Notes: generated by a model from the letters alone, not told the origin. Positions 35,543 through 45,252 are shown, counted from the first letter of the stretch. The stretch: DNA of 64,000 bases from Aquabacterium sp. J223 (GCF_024666615.1 NZ_CP088297.1:4072501-4136500); one strand, 5' to 3'. Numbers and translations: made by a program.

Positions 35543-35581
35543 GGAAAAAGGGGCGGCGCCGGCTTGAGACCTGCGCCGCCC
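35543..35581 (-). terminator. Intrinsic terminator after the porin gene
   Basis: On the minus strand a nine-base stem GGGCGGCGC / GCGCCGCCC with a 13-base loop is followed by CTTTTTCC. It begins 16 bp after the porin stop codon and separates the porin from the Bug operon downstream. Confidence 0.8.
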
Positions 35582-35597
35582 AGCCTGGAGACCGGAC

Positions 35598-36770
35598 TCA
35601 GAAGTTGTGGCGGATGCCCAGCGTGGCCGTCGTCGACCGCGAGTTGCCGGCCACGAACGCGGCCGGCTGCTGCACCGAGCCCGAGCCCAGTGCGTACTGC
35701 GAGCCGTTCCGGTTGCCGATCGTGCCCACCGAGGCGAAGGCCACCGTGCGCCGCGAGAAGTTGTACTCCGCGCCCAATGCCACCCACGTGGCGTCCCGGT
35801 CGCCCGGATTGACCGCATAGTTTGTGTCGTCGTTAACGCGCACCACTTGCGCGATGCCGGTAAACGCGCCCACCGGCACTCGCACCCCCAGGTTCATCAG
35901 CTTAAAGTGGCTGGCACCCGTGGCGCTCACGCCGGCCACGCGCGCCAGGGCCCCGGTGCACGTGGTGCACGAGTTCTTGTCGTTGGTGTAGCCGGCGTAG
36001 AGCTTTGCGGCCCCGAAGTTGTAGCTGCCGCCCACAACCCAGGCATCCGCTTGCCCGTTGGCATTTCCGGCGCCCTCTTGCCGTACCCAGCCGGCCAGAG
36101 CATCGATTGGGCCACTAGAGTAACGCGCAGACCAGCTGTAGCCTCGACCGATCGCTGTCGACGCTTCTCCAGCCGACACCATGGCGCGAACTTGAAATCC
36201 GCTAAAGACTGGAGATGAATAACCAACCGCGTTGTCATGTCGCGCGTTGATACCGCTGGCACTCAATTGACGTGTGGCCGCACCACTGCGCGTGATTGAC
36301 AGCAGGCCGCCGCTGCCCATCCAGAAAAAAGCATCAACTCCTGGCAACACCCCATAGTAGGGCGTGGGCAGACGGCCAAGCTGCACCGTGCCTAGCGCGC
36401 CACTGCTCAGACCGACCGATGCCTCACGCCCCCAAGCGCGACCGCCTTGACCAAGCTGACCATCGTCGAGTGTCAACCCCTGCTCAATCCGGAATACTGC
36501 CGCCAAGCCGCCGCCCAGGTCCTCACGACCCATGAAGCCCAGGCGGCTGCCCAACCCGCCCCCCGAGCCCACTCGTGTGACGGTTCCTCTTCCGGCGCGG
36601 CTCACGTCCACGAAGGCGTCCATGACGCCGTAAATGGTTACCGAGGACGCGCTACCTTGTTGCGCCATTGCCAAACTCGGCATAAACGACAGCAGGGCCG
36701 CGGATGCGGTGCCGATAACCAATAGATTCCGGTTCAAGATCTTCTCCAAGTTGATTGCCTTCTGTGGCAT
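35598..36770 (-). CDS. Outer-membrane porin (Gram-negative general porin family)
   Basis: 390 residues. Signal peptide (LVIGTASAALLSFMPSLAMA), then the mature start SSVTIYGVMDAFVDVS and RLGFMGREDLGGGLAAVFRIEQG, many amphipathic strands, and a C-terminal aromatic anchor (LGIRHNF). This is the trimeric porin type common in Burkholderiales. The start ATG 36770 is chosen for GGAGG 5 bp upstream; two upstream in-frame starts lack a site. It carries shared promoter copy 5, suggesting induction together with catabolic operons to open the outer membrane for the same acids. The 5' half is less GC-rich than its neighbours. Confidence 0.9.
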   Translation of the reverse strand: MPQKAINLEKILNRNLLVIGTASAALLSFMPSLAMAQQGSASSVTIYGVMDAFVDVSRAGRGTVTRVGSGGGLGSRLGFMGREDLGGGLAAVFRIEQGLTLDDGQLGQGGRAWGREASVGLSSGALGTVQLGRLPTPYYGVLPGVDAFFWMGSGGLLSITRSGAATRQLSASGINARHDNAVGYSSPVFSGFQVRAMVSAGEASTAIGRGYSWSARYSSGPIDALAGWVRQEGAGNANGQADAWVVGGSYNFGAAKLYAGYTNDKNSCTTCTGALARVAGVSATGASHFKLMNLGVRVPVGAFTGIAQVVRVNDDTNYAVNPGDRDATWVALGAEYNFSRRTVAFASVGTIGNRNGSQYALGSGSVQQPAAFVAGNSRSTTATLGIRHNF

Positions 36771-36806
36771 CAGCCCCTCCATCGAGGTCACTGAGGACCG
36801 GGCTGA

Positions 36807-36856
36807 ACTCTAAGAACGCCTTGGCTATGTCGGCAATCTTGAAGCAATTGTCAACG
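36807..36856 (-). promoter_or_regulatory. Shared regulon promoter, copy 5 (for porin)
   Basis: Read leftward: CGTTGACA, TTGA-N8-TCAA (36854-36839), GA, TTGCCG as -35 (36836-36831), 18 bp, TAGAGT as -10 (36812-36807). The core TTCAAGATTG is identical to copies 1, 4 and 6. Spacer one base longer than the others. Confidence 0.65.
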
Positions 36857-36968
36857 TGATGCTTCTCAGCAACGCAGTTCTGCGGCCTCACTCTGAGAGA
36901 ACAGAGCACGGTGCGATTCGGCTCGGGAAAGTCCTGATCTCACATCAAGACCGAACTCATCACTGGTC

Positions 36969-37018
36969 ACATTGACGACGCGTTCTAGATTGATCAAGTT
37001 TTTTTCGCCTCGTACCAT
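36969..37018 (+). promoter_or_regulatory. Shared regulon promoter, copy 7 (for Bug/TPP/ALDH operon)
   Basis: Read rightward: ACATTGACG, TTGA-N8-TCTA (36972-36987, one mismatch in the right arm), GA, TTGATC (36990-36995), 17 bp, TACCAT (37013-37018). ATG of the Bug gene follows at 37047. Confidence 0.72.
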
Positions 37019-37046
37019 GCCGCTCCCCTACTCTGGAGAGGTCCGT

Positions 37047-38021
37047 ATGACGCATCCCATCGTGCTTCGCCGGAGGACAGCCACTGCGGCCCTGCTGTCG
37101 CTGAGCTTCCCAGTGGCGGCACAGACAACGTTTCCAGCAGGAGCAGTCCGGTGGATCGTTCCATTTCCGGCCGGTGGGCCGTCCGACGTCCTCGCCCGCG
37201 TGTGCGCCCAAAAATTGAGCGAACGCTGGCAGCAGCAGGTCAATGTCGACAACAAGCCGGGCGGGTCGACGGTGATCGGTGCTGTGGAGGCGGCCCGGGC
37301 GCCGGCCGACGGCCTGACGCTGTTCATGCCGATCGACTCGACGCTGACGATGAACCCGTCGTTGTTCAGCAAGCTGCCGTACCACCCGACGCGCGATTTC
37401 CACCACGTCAGCCTGCTGGCGACGCAGTCGCTGGTGGTTCTGGCCAACGACCGGGTCGCCGCCAAGACCCTGCCCGAGCTGATCGCGCTGGCCAAGGCGC
37501 AACCCGGTGCGATCAACTACGGCTCGGGCACCATTTCGACGCAGCTGGCCGGCGAGATGCTGAACCGGGCCGCCGGCATCAAGCTGGCCTACGTCCCTTA
37601 CAAGGGCAGTTCGGACGTCGTCAAGGCCATGCTCTCCGGCGAGATCCAGACCAGCGTGGACGGCATCGCGCCCAACGTGCCGCACATCAAGTCGGGCCGC
37701 TTCCGTGCCCTGGCCACCACCGGCCTGCAACGATCGGCGGCGCTGCCGGACGTGCCCACGCTGCACGAGCTGGGGCTGCGCGACTTCGAGGTGCGCGTCT
37801 GGCTGGGCCTGTCGGTCCCGGCCGGCACGCCGATGGCGGTGCAACGCAGGATCCAGGCCGACGCCCAGGCGGTGATGGCGCTGGCCGACGTGCGCGAGAA
37901 GCTGCTGCCATTGGGCCTCGAGGCCGTCGGCTCCACGCCGGAGCAGTTCGCCGAGACGATCCGCGTGGAGACGGCCCGCTACGCGCCGCTCATCAAGGAA
38001 CTCGGCCTGCGCCTGGACTGA
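37047..38021 (+). CDS. Bug-family (TTT) substrate-binding protein
   Basis: 324 residues with a short signal peptide (SLSFPVAAQ). Bug marks: IVPFPAGGPSD, VDNKPGGST, YGSGTIST, YVPYKGSS. ATG 37047 with GGAGAGG 5 bp upstream is chosen over an upstream frame start at 36972, which lies in promoter DNA. First gene of the operon Bug/TPP enzyme/aldehyde dehydrogenase/hydrolase; it probably binds an aromatic 2-keto acid or a related acid. Confidence 0.87.
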   Translation: MTHPIVLRRRTATAALLSLSFPVAAQTTFPAGAVRWIVPFPAGGPSDVLARVCAQKLSERWQQQVNVDNKPGGSTVIGAVEAARAPADGLTLFMPIDSTLTMNPSLFSKLPYHPTRDFHHVSLLATQSLVVLANDRVAAKTLPELIALAKAQPGAINYGSGTISTQLAGEMLNRAAGIKLAYVPYKGSSDVVKAMLSGEIQTSVDGIAPNVPHIKSGRFRALATTGLQRSAALPDVPTLHELGLRDFEVRVWLGLSVPAGTPMAVQRRIQADAQAVMALADVREKLLPLGLEAVGSTPEQFAETIRVETARYAPLIKELGLRLD

Positions 38022-38055
38022 CCTTCAACCTGTCACCCTCTTTCCGGAGAACCCT

Positions 38056-39861
38056 GTGAATTCAAGTTCCAAGCCCTCGGTCCGGCGCGACGTCCCGCTG
38101 CCGTCGCCCGCCTCCGACGAGGTGTGGGGCAGCGACTCGATCGCCGAGATGCTGCGCGCGCTGAAGATTCCGTTCGTGCTGCTCAATCCGGGCTCGAGCT
38201 TCCGCGGCATCCACGACAGCCTGGTCAACCACCTGGGCAACGAGAGCCCGCAGATGCTGGTCGTGCTGCACGAGGAGCACGCCGTCGCCATCGCCCACGG
38301 CTACACCAAGATCACCGGCCAGCCGCTCGCCGCCTTCCTGCACAGCAACGTCGGCCTGATGCACGGGTCGATGGCCGTCTACAACGCCTGGAACGACCGC
38401 GTGCCGATGCTCGTGCTGGGCGCCACCGGCCCGGTGGACGCCGCCAAGCGCCGGCCGTGGATCGACTGGCTGCACACCGCGCAGGACCAGGGCGCCATCG
38501 TCCGCGACTTCACGAAGTGGGACGCGCAACCGGCCTCGGTCCCGGCGGCGCACGAGGCCCTGCTGCGCGCCCACCAGATCGCGATGACGGCGCCGCGCGG
38601 GCCGACCTACGTCTGCTTCGACGCGGCGCTGCAGGAAAGCAAGCTGCCGTCGCGGCCGGTGCTGCCCGACCCGGCGCGCTACCAGGCGCCACCGCCGGCC
38701 GAGCCGGCGGCGGCGCTGGTCCAGCAGGCGGCGCAGTGGCTGTCGGGCGCGAAGCGCCCGGTCATCCTCATGGGACGGGTGTCGCGCGACGAGCAGGAAT
38801 GGGCCCAGCGCGTGCGCCTGGCCGAGACGCTGAACGCCCAGGTGCTCACCGACCTCAAGATCGGCGCGGCCTTCCCGACGGCGCACCGGCTGCACGCCGC
38901 GGCGCCGGGGTTCTTCCTGTCGCCGCAGTCCTCGGCCGTGCTGAAGGCGGCCGACGTGGTGCTGAGCCTGGACTGGTGGGACCTGGGCGGCACGCTGAAG
39001 CAGGCCTGGGGATCGGAGGCGGTGGGCAGCCGCGTCATCCAGGCCTCGGTGGACCACCACAGCCACCGCGGCTGGAGCCAGGACCACCAGGGCCTGCCCC
39101 CGGTGGACATCTTCCTGCAGAACGAGCCGGCACCGGTGGTCGAGGCGCTGCTGCGCGCCGTCAAGCCGCGGCAGGCCGAGGTGCCCGCCCGGCCGCCAGC
39201 CGCGCCGGCCGCGGCGCAGGGCGCCGACGGCAGCATCAGCATCGCCGGCATGGCGCAGGCGCTGCAGCGGGCCTTCTCCGGCCGCAAGCCGTGCCTCATC
39301 CGGCTGCCGCTGGGCTGGGCCGGCGACCTGTGGGACTTCGAGCACCCGCTGGACTACCTGGGCTACGACGGCGGCGGCGGCATCGGCTCCGGCCCCGGCA
39401 TGGCGGTGGGCGCCGCGCTGGCGCTCAAGGGCAGCGACCGCCTGCCGGTGGCCGTGATCGGCGACGGCGACTTCATGATGGGCGCCAGCGCCTTCTGGAC
39501 CGGCGTCAACGCCGGCGTGCCGCTGCTGACCGTAGTGTGCAACAACAGGTCGTTCTTCAACGACGAACTGCACCAGGAGCGGGTGGCCAAGGACCGCAAG
39601 CGGCCGGTGGAGAACCGCTGGATCGGCCAGCGCATCGGCGACCCCGAGCCCGACCTCGCCACCATCGCCCGCGGCCAGGGCCAACTCGGCATCGGCCCGG
39701 TGCGCAGCCCCGAGGCCCTCGACGCGGCGCTGGCCGAGGCGGTGCAGGCGGTGCTGAAGGGCGCCAGCGTGGTGGTGGACGTGCACGTCACGCCGGGCTA
39801 CACGCCGTCGATGTCCTCGGGCATGACCCGCAGCCACGACGATAGCGACACGAAGGAGTGA
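38056..39861 (+). CDS. Thiamine-diphosphate-dependent enzyme (acetolactate synthase/benzoylformate decarboxylase family)
   Basis: 601 residues in three domains. N-terminal Pyr domain with the cofactor-activating Glu73 (VLHEEHAVAIAHGYTK), a central domain (AKRPVILMGRVSR), and the PP domain with GDGDFMMG at 469-476 and the closing CNN. No FAD-specific acetolactate synthase features are evident. Followed at 4 bp by an aldehyde dehydrogenase, it looks like a 2-keto acid decarboxylase producing an aldehyde, as benzoylformate decarboxylase does in the mandelate pathway. GTG start 38056 with GGAG 7 bp upstream. Confidence 0.85.
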   Translation: MNSSSKPSVRRDVPLPSPASDEVWGSDSIAEMLRALKIPFVLLNPGSSFRGIHDSLVNHLGNESPQMLVVLHEEHAVAIAHGYTKITGQPLAAFLHSNVGLMHGSMAVYNAWNDRVPMLVLGATGPVDAAKRRPWIDWLHTAQDQGAIVRDFTKWDAQPASVPAAHEALLRAHQIAMTAPRGPTYVCFDAALQESKLPSRPVLPDPARYQAPPPAEPAAALVQQAAQWLSGAKRPVILMGRVSRDEQEWAQRVRLAETLNAQVLTDLKIGAAFPTAHRLHAAAPGFFLSPQSSAVLKAADVVLSLDWWDLGGTLKQAWGSEAVGSRVIQASVDHHSHRGWSQDHQGLPPVDIFLQNEPAPVVEALLRAVKPRQAEVPARPPAAPAAAQGADGSISIAGMAQALQRAFSGRKPCLIRLPLGWAGDLWDFEHPLDYLGYDGGGGIGSGPGMAVGAALALKGSDRLPVAVIGDGDFMMGASAFWTGVNAGVPLLTVVCNNRSFFNDELHQERVAKDRKRPVENRWIGQRIGDPEPDLATIARGQGQLGIGPVRSPEALDAALAEAVQAVLKGASVVVDVHVTPGYTPSMSSGMTRSHDDSDTKE

Positions 39862-39865
39862 GCCG

Positions 39866-41380
39866 ATGGCCGCCGAGAACCGACCTTCCGACACCGTGGA
39901 CGACCACGGTCCCCGTGTGGCCTCGGTGCTGCCGCGCGAGCGCGGGCTGTACTGGGGTGGCCGCTGGCACGCGCCGTCGGCCGCGCAGACGCTGCAGAGC
40001 TTCAATCCGTCGACCGGCGCGCCGCTGGGCGAGGTGCTGTGCGGCGGCGCCGCCGAGGTCGACGCGGCGGTGCAGGCCGCCCGCCAGGCCCTGCGCGGCT
40101 GGTCGCGCACCGCGCCGCTGGAGCGCGCGCGCTGCCTGCGCGAAGCCGCCCGGCGGCTGCGCGAGCATTCCGCCGACCTGGCGCTGATCGACGCCGCGGA
40201 CTGCGGCAACCCGCTGCGCGCGATGCTGCTCGACGCCGAGATGGCGGCGACGCAGCTCGACTACTTCGCGGGCCTCGTGCTGGAGCTGAAGGGCGAGACC
40301 CTGCCCACGGCCAACGGCTCGCTCAACTACACCGTGCGCGAGCCGGTCGGCGTGGTGGTGCGCATCTGCGCCTTCAACCATCCGTTCATGTTCGCCGCCG
40401 GCAAGATCGCCGCGCCGCTGGCCGCCGGCAACACGGTGATCGTGAAGCCGCCCGAGCAGGCACCGCTGTCCACCATCCGCCTGATGGAGCTGCTCGACGG
40501 CGTCTTCCCGCCCGGCGTGCTGAACTGCGTGGTCGGCGGGCGCGACACCGGCGCCGCGCTCGCCGGGCACCCCGACGTGGCGGCGGTCGGCATCATCGGC
40601 AGCGTGCCGGCCGGCAAGGCCGTGCTGCGGGCCTCGGCCGACACGCTGAAGCGCACGGTGCTCGAGCTCGGCGGCAAGAACGCGATGATCGTGCACCCCG
40701 ACGCCGACTTCGACGCCGCGGTGGACGGCGCCGTGCGCGGCATGAACTTCACCTGGTGCGGTCAGTCCTGCGGCTCCACCAGCCGGCTGTTCCTCCACGC
40801 CAGCCTGCACGACCGCTTCGTCGACGCCCTGCTGAAGCGGCTGGCGGCTGCGCACCGGCCGGGCCTGGCCACCCACATGCGCACGACCATGGGCGCGCTG
40901 GTGAGCCGCGCGCAGTACGACCGCACGCTGAGCTACGTCGAGGCGGGCCGGCAGGACGGCGCCACCCTCGCCGCGGGCGGCCGGCATCCCGACGACCCGA
41001 GCCTGAAGAACGGCTTCTTCGTCGAGCCGACCGTCTTCGTCGACGTGCAGCCGGACATGCGCATCGCGCAGGAGGAGATCTTCGGCCCGGTGCTGTCGGT
41101 GCTGCGCTGGGACGACGAGGACCGGCTGTTCGAGTCGGTGAACGGGGTGCCCTTCGGGCTGACCGGCTCGGTGTGGACCCGCGACCTGCGCACCGCCCAC
41201 CGCAGCGCCGCCCGCGTGCAGGCCGGCTACGTCTGGATCAACGACTGCTCGTCGCACTTCATCGGCGCGCCCTTCGGCGGCGTGAAGCAGTCCGGCCTCG
41301 GCCGCGAGGAGTCGAAGGAGGAGATGCTGGAGTTCACGCACCTCAAGAACGTCAACGTCAACGTGCGCCTGCACGAGTGA
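39866..41380 (+). CDS. NAD(P)-dependent aldehyde dehydrogenase
   Basis: 504 residues. Cofactor segment FNHPFMFAAGKIAAPLAAGN, general base Glu in LELGGKNAM (about 267) and nucleophile Cys302 in GQSCGST, plus the C-terminal PFGGVKQSGLGREE. A full-length class-2-like ALDH. AAGGAG lies in the end of the TPP-enzyme gene, so translation is coupled. It likely oxidises the aldehyde made by that enzyme to an acid. Next gene in the operon is a hydrolase 32 bp on. Confidence 0.9.
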   Translation: MAAENRPSDTVDDHGPRVASVLPRERGLYWGGRWHAPSAAQTLQSFNPSTGAPLGEVLCGGAAEVDAAVQAARQALRGWSRTAPLERARCLREAARRLREHSADLALIDAADCGNPLRAMLLDAEMAATQLDYFAGLVLELKGETLPTANGSLNYTVREPVGVVVRICAFNHPFMFAAGKIAAPLAAGNTVIVKPPEQAPLSTIRLMELLDGVFPPGVLNCVVGGRDTGAALAGHPDVAAVGIIGSVPAGKAVLRASADTLKRTVLELGGKNAMIVHPDADFDAAVDGAVRGMNFTWCGQSCGSTSRLFLHASLHDRFVDALLKRLAAAHRPGLATHMRTTMGALVSRAQYDRTLSYVEAGRQDGATLAAGGRHPDDPSLKNGFFVEPTVFVDVQPDMRIAQEEIFGPVLSVLRWDDEDRLFESVNGVPFGLTGSVWTRDLRTAHRSAARVQAGYVWINDCSSHFIGAPFGGVKQSGLGREESKEEMLEFTHLKNVNVNVRLHE

Positions 41381-41412
41381 GGTCGTCGACACCGCCATCC
41401 CCAGGGGCCGGC

Positions 41413-42219
41413 ATGCAGCGACGCACCGTCCTGGGCACCGCGGCGGTGGCCGCGGCGGCGGCCGCCGCGCCCGCCGCGGTGGGCGCCGCCACGCCGCGGC
41501 CGCGCACCTTCGTGCTGGTCCACGGCGCCTTCCACGGCGGGTGGTGCTGGCAGCGTGTCGCGAGCCGGCTGCGGGCGCGCGGCCACGCGGTCTTCACGCC
41601 CACCTGGACCGGGCTCGGTGAGCGGGCGCACCTGATGCGGCCCGGCATCGACCTCGCCACCTTCGTGCAGGACGTGTCGTCGGTGATCGAGGTGGAGGAA
41701 CTGCGCGACGTGGTGCTCGTCGGGCACAGCTTCGGCGGCTACGTCATCACCGGCGTGGCGGACCGCCTGGCCGACCGCCTGTCGGAGGTGGTCTACGTCG
41801 ATGCGGCGGTGGCCACGTCGGGGCGTTCGCCCTTCGCGGAACTGCCGGCGGAGGTGCGACGTGCACGCATGGAAGCCGCCGTCGAGCGGCAGGGCACGCG
41901 GGTCATCCTGCCGCCACCGGCCAGCAGCTTCGGCCTCGAACGGCCGGAGGACATCGCCTGGGTCGACCGGCGCATGACGCCGATGCCGCTGGACGCCTAC
42001 GACAGCGCCATCACGCTGCAGGGCCCGCCGGCCGGGTCGACCCCGGCCCGGTACATCCGCTGCACCCGTCCGCCACTGCCCCAGGTGGCGGCGGGCGCGG
42101 CCTACGCCCGAGAGCGCGGCTGGCGCTACGCCGAGATCGCCACCGGTCACGACGCCATGGTCACCTCGCCGAGCGAACTGGTCGCCCTGCTGGAGGACCA
42201 GGAACGCCTGGCGCGGTGA
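41413..42219 (+). CDS. Exported alpha/beta hydrolase (EstC/salicylate-esterase-like)
   Basis: 268 residues beginning MQRRTVLGTAAVAAAA, a twin-arginine-like signal with alanine-rich core, then FVLVHGAFHGGWCW, nucleophile elbow GHSFGGY and the final IATGHDAMV with the catalytic His. Small esterases of this type cleave simple esters (salicylate, carbamate, hydroxynitrile relatives). Last gene of the rightward operon, convergent with the Bug gene at 42297. Periplasmic placement would let it release the acid that the Bug protein binds (inference). Confidence 0.83.
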   Translation: MQRRTVLGTAAVAAAAAAAPAAVGAATPRPRTFVLVHGAFHGGWCWQRVASRLRARGHAVFTPTWTGLGERAHLMRPGIDLATFVQDVSSVIEVEELRDVVLVGHSFGGYVITGVADRLADRLSEVVYVDAAVATSGRSPFAELPAEVRRARMEAAVERQGTRVILPPPASSFGLERPEDIAWVDRRMTPMPLDAYDSAITLQGPPAGSTPARYIRCTRPPLPQVAAGAAYARERGWRYAEIATGHDAMVTSPSELVALLEDQERLAR

Positions 42220-42296
42220 TGTGCCTCGTCGTCGCCCCGCGGGACGCCCGCCGCCGGCGCCCGCCTCGGCGCCTGGCCGCGCCTTGAGCCCGGCGC

Positions 42297-43274
42297 TCAG
42301 TCGATGCTGATCTTGACCTGCCGGGTGAGGGCGGTCCAACGCGCCTGCTCCTGCTGCATCAGCACCGCGGTCCCGTCGGCGTCCGTGGGCCGGATGTCGA
42401 CCGCCAGGCTGTGCAGGATGGTCCGGACCTCCGCGCTGTTGACCGCGGCCAGGAACTCGGCCTGCAGCCGGGTCGCCACCAGGGCCGGAAGCCGGGGTGG
42501 CGCCAGCAGCGCGCTCCAGGTCTCCGCCACCACGTCGCGCAGTGACGGCTCCGCTTCGGTCAGCGTCGGCACTTCCGGCGCTCCGGCCAGGCGCTGCCGC
42601 CCGGTCGTGGCCAGCAACCGGAGCTTGCCCTGTTCCGCCATGGACTTCATCGCCGAGTAGCCGCTGAAGAGCACCGGCACCTGGCCGCCCACCACGTCCT
42701 GCACGGCCGGCGCGCAACCCTTGTAGGGGATGTGCGCCATGTCCACCTTGGCCTGCAGCTTGAAGAGCTCGCCGACCAGGTGCATGGACGTTCCGATGCC
42801 GCAGGACGCGTACGCGTACTTGCCCGGGTGCTTGCTGAGCAGGTCCATCAACTGGCCGACGGTCTGCACCGGCAGGCTGGGGTTCACCGCGATGGCGATC
42901 GGGCCGTAGCCGGAGATGCCGATCGGCGTGAAGTCCTTGATGGGGTCGTAGGGCGCCTTGGTGAGGACCGGGTTGATGACCACCGAATCGTTGGTCACCA
43001 GCAGCGTGTAGCCGTCCGGCTTGCTGCGGGCGACCCGCTGCGCCCCGATGTTCCCCGAAGCGCCGGCCACGTTCTCCACCGTGACGGGCTGGCCCATCTG
43101 CACCGACATCCGCGCCGCGATGGCGCGGGCGATGGCGTCGACGCCGCCGCCGGCGACGAACGGCACGACGATGGTGACCGGGCGGGTCGGGAACGACTGG
43201 GCGGGCGCCTCCAGGCCCGTCGCCAGGCCCCCCACGGCCAGCGCGGCGACGGTCAGAAGACGGAACAGCTTCAT
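42297..43274 (-). CDS. Bug-family (TTT) substrate-binding protein
   Basis: 325 residues from ATG 43274 (AGGTGG upstream; an in-frame GTG lies 9 bp earlier). Signal peptide to about residue 25. Bug marks: VVPFVAGGGVD, VENVAGASG, YASCGIGTS and HIPYKGC. The unpaired Cys after PYKG and the one in YASCG are unusual. Last gene of the 14-kb leftward string, 10 bp after an alpha/beta hydrolase. Confidence 0.86.
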   Translation of the reverse strand: MKLFRLLTVAALAVGGLATGLEAPAQSFPTRPVTIVVPFVAGGGVDAIARAIAARMSVQMGQPVTVENVAGASGNIGAQRVARSKPDGYTLLVTNDSVVINPVLTKAPYDPIKDFTPIGISGYGPIAIAVNPSLPVQTVGQLMDLLSKHPGKYAYASCGIGTSMHLVGELFKLQAKVDMAHIPYKGCAPAVQDVVGGQVPVLFSGYSAMKSMAEQGKLRLLATTGRQRLAGAPEVPTLTEAEPSLRDVVAETWSALLAPPRLPALVATRLQAEFLAAVNSAEVRTILHSLAVDIRPTDADGTAVLMQQEQARWTALTRQVKISID

Positions 43275-43284
43275 GGCATCCACC

Positions 43285-44241
43285 TCAGGTGCGGGACAGG
43301 AACCACGTCACCAGGCCGTTGAAATCCTTCCACCGGTCAAGCCAGAGGAAGTGGTCGGCCTTGTCGAAGACATGGAACTGCGCATCGGGGATGCGCCGGT
43401 AGAAGTCGAGGCCGTTGTCCAGCCCCTTGCCGGAGTTCTTGCCCCAGACGATCAGCGGCTGCTTGCCCAGGGACTCCAGGTGGGTGGTCAGGTGCACGCC
43501 GTCGACCTCGTACTGCGCGCGGTTGCGCACGCCGCCATCCGCCCAGAACTGGGCGAACGGTGCTTCCCAGATCGGCAGCCACTTCTTCGCCAGCACCACC
43601 ATGCGGTCGATCAACGGATCGCACAGCATGGAGTGGTCGTAGGTCATCGACCCCATGTACCGCCGCATGTCCTGCGGCGTCGGCGCCAGGTGCTCGGTGC
43701 GCAGGGTGCCCGGCGCGAAGTTCTGCGTGAACTGCGGCGAGACGCGCGCCGCGCCGATGCCGCCCGCCGGCAGCGCCAGGCTGGCGCTGTCCACCAGGAC
43801 CAGCTCGCGCACCAGGTCCGGGCGCCTGAAGGCGACGTAGGCCGCGATCCAGGCCCCCTGCGACTGCCCGACGAGGTGGCACGGGCCCACGCCCAGGGCC
43901 TCGACGAACGCGACGACGTGGTCGGCGCGCACGCGCACGTCGCCGATGTCCTGCAGGTTGCGGGGCGCGTCGGTCCCGCCGCCACCCAGTTCATCGACCG
44001 CGAAGACGCGGAACCGACGCGCCAGCGGCAGGATGGTGGGGTACCAGCGGTCGGCGCCGATGCCGACCTGGAAGTTGGCGCCGTGGATCAGCACCACCGG
44101 CGCGGCGTCCTCGCGGCCAGCCTCGAGGTAGGTGGTGTGGTACCCGTCGGCCACGAGATGGCGACGGTTCACCTCGTCCGGCCGGTCGAAGATGCTGGCC
44201 CATTCGGGGTCCTGGACCGATCGCTCATACAAGCTGCTCAT
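43285..44241 (-). CDS. Alpha/beta hydrolase (meta-cleavage-product-hydrolase-like)
   Basis: 318 residues without a signal peptide. VVLIHGANFQVG (oxyanion region), nucleophile elbow GQSQGAW, and KADHFLWLD near the end with the catalytic His. Size and shape fit C-C hydrolases of ring-cleavage products or aryl esterases. It lies between two Bug genes in the long leftward string. The meta-cleavage assignment is a possibility only; no extradiol dioxygenase is in this operon. Confidence 0.82.
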   Translation of the reverse strand: MSSLYERSVQDPEWASIFDRPDEVNRRHLVADGYHTTYLEAGREDAAPVVLIHGANFQVGIGADRWYPTILPLARRFRVFAVDELGGGGTDAPRNLQDIGDVRVRADHVVAFVEALGVGPCHLVGQSQGAWIAAYVAFRRPDLVRELVLVDSASLALPAGGIGAARVSPQFTQNFAPGTLRTEHLAPTPQDMRRYMGSMTYDHSMLCDPLIDRMVVLAKKWLPIWEAPFAQFWADGGVRNRAQYEVDGVHLTTHLESLGKQPLIVWGKNSGKGLDNGLDFYRRIPDAQFHVFDKADHFLWLDRWKDFNGLVTWFLSRT

Positions 44242-44261
44242 GCTGCGCACCGGTGTCCGGC

Positions 44262-45252
44262 TCACTCCATCTTCGCGCCAGAGACCTTGACCATCTGCTG
44301 GCGGCTTTGCAGCTCCTGCCGGATCAAGGCGCGGAACTGTTCGGGCTTGAGGTCGGCGGGCTCGTAGGCCTTGGCCAGCATCTGTTCCTTGGCGAAGGCC
44401 GGGTCGGCCAGCACCGCGGACACGTCGGCGTGGATCTTGTCGATGATGGGCTTCGGCGTGCCCCTGGGCGCCAGGAGGCCGTACCAGGCCGAGGCGGTGA
44501 CGTCGGGGTAGCCCAGTTCGATCATGGTGGGCAGGCCGGGCATCAGCGAGGTGCGCTTCTCGCCGCTGTAGGCCAGCGGCACCACCTTGCCGTCGGCGAT
44601 CAGCGATCGGGCGGTGTAGACGCCCAGCCACGTCAGCGGGATTTCGCCGCTGGACAGCGCCATCGACATCTGCGGGATGCCCTTGTAGGGCACGTGGTTC
44701 AGCTGGATGCCGGCCTTGAGGTTCAGCATCTCCATCAACAGGTGCATGTGGCTGCCGGGGCCCTGCGACGCGTAGGCGATGTGGCCCGGCCCCGCGGCCT
44801 TGGCGCGCTCGACCAGCTGCGGGACGCTGCGCGCCTGCAGCGATGGCGTGGCGACCAGCACCATGCCGAAGGAAGTCAGCAGCGTGATCGGCTCGAAATC
44901 ACGCACCGGGTCGTAGGGCAGCTTGGCGTTGAGGTGGGGGGAGGATGCTGAAGGTGGAGTCGATGCCGAACAGCAGCGTGTGGCCGTCGGGTGCGGCTTG
45001 CGCCACCGCCGCGGCCGACAGCACGGTGTTGGCGCCGGGCCGGTTCTCGACCAGCACCTGCTGCTTCCAGCGCGCCGCCAGCCGCTCGCTCAGGGCCCGG
45101 GCCAGCAGGTCGCTGCCGCTGCCCGGCGGCACGCCGATGACCAGCCGGACCGGCCGCTGCGGCCAGTCCTCGGCCTGTGCCACGGCACCGCCCGACCACA
45201 GCGCCTGCAGCGCAACGACGGACGACAAGACAAGCGCACGCAACAGGGTCAT
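44262..45252 (-). pseudogene. Bug-family substrate-binding protein, +1 frameshift in a G6 run
   Basis: N-terminal part (signal peptide MTLLRALVLSSVVALQALWS, then LVIGVPPGSGSD, VENRPGANT, FGIDSTFSI) and C-terminal part (DFEPITLL, YASQGPGSH, HVPYKGI, YGLLAPRGTPKP) lie in different frames. They join if one base is removed from the six G at 44936-44941, restoring about 329 residues. The start overlaps the CocE stop as ATGA. Probably functional if the extra base is a sequencing error. Confidence 0.82.

Noticed and set aside
38062-40209. Long open frames on the strand opposite the TPP enzyme and aldehyde dehydrogenase genes
   Set aside because: They are shadows caused by GC-rich third positions; their translations are low-complexity Arg/His/Ala with no domain.
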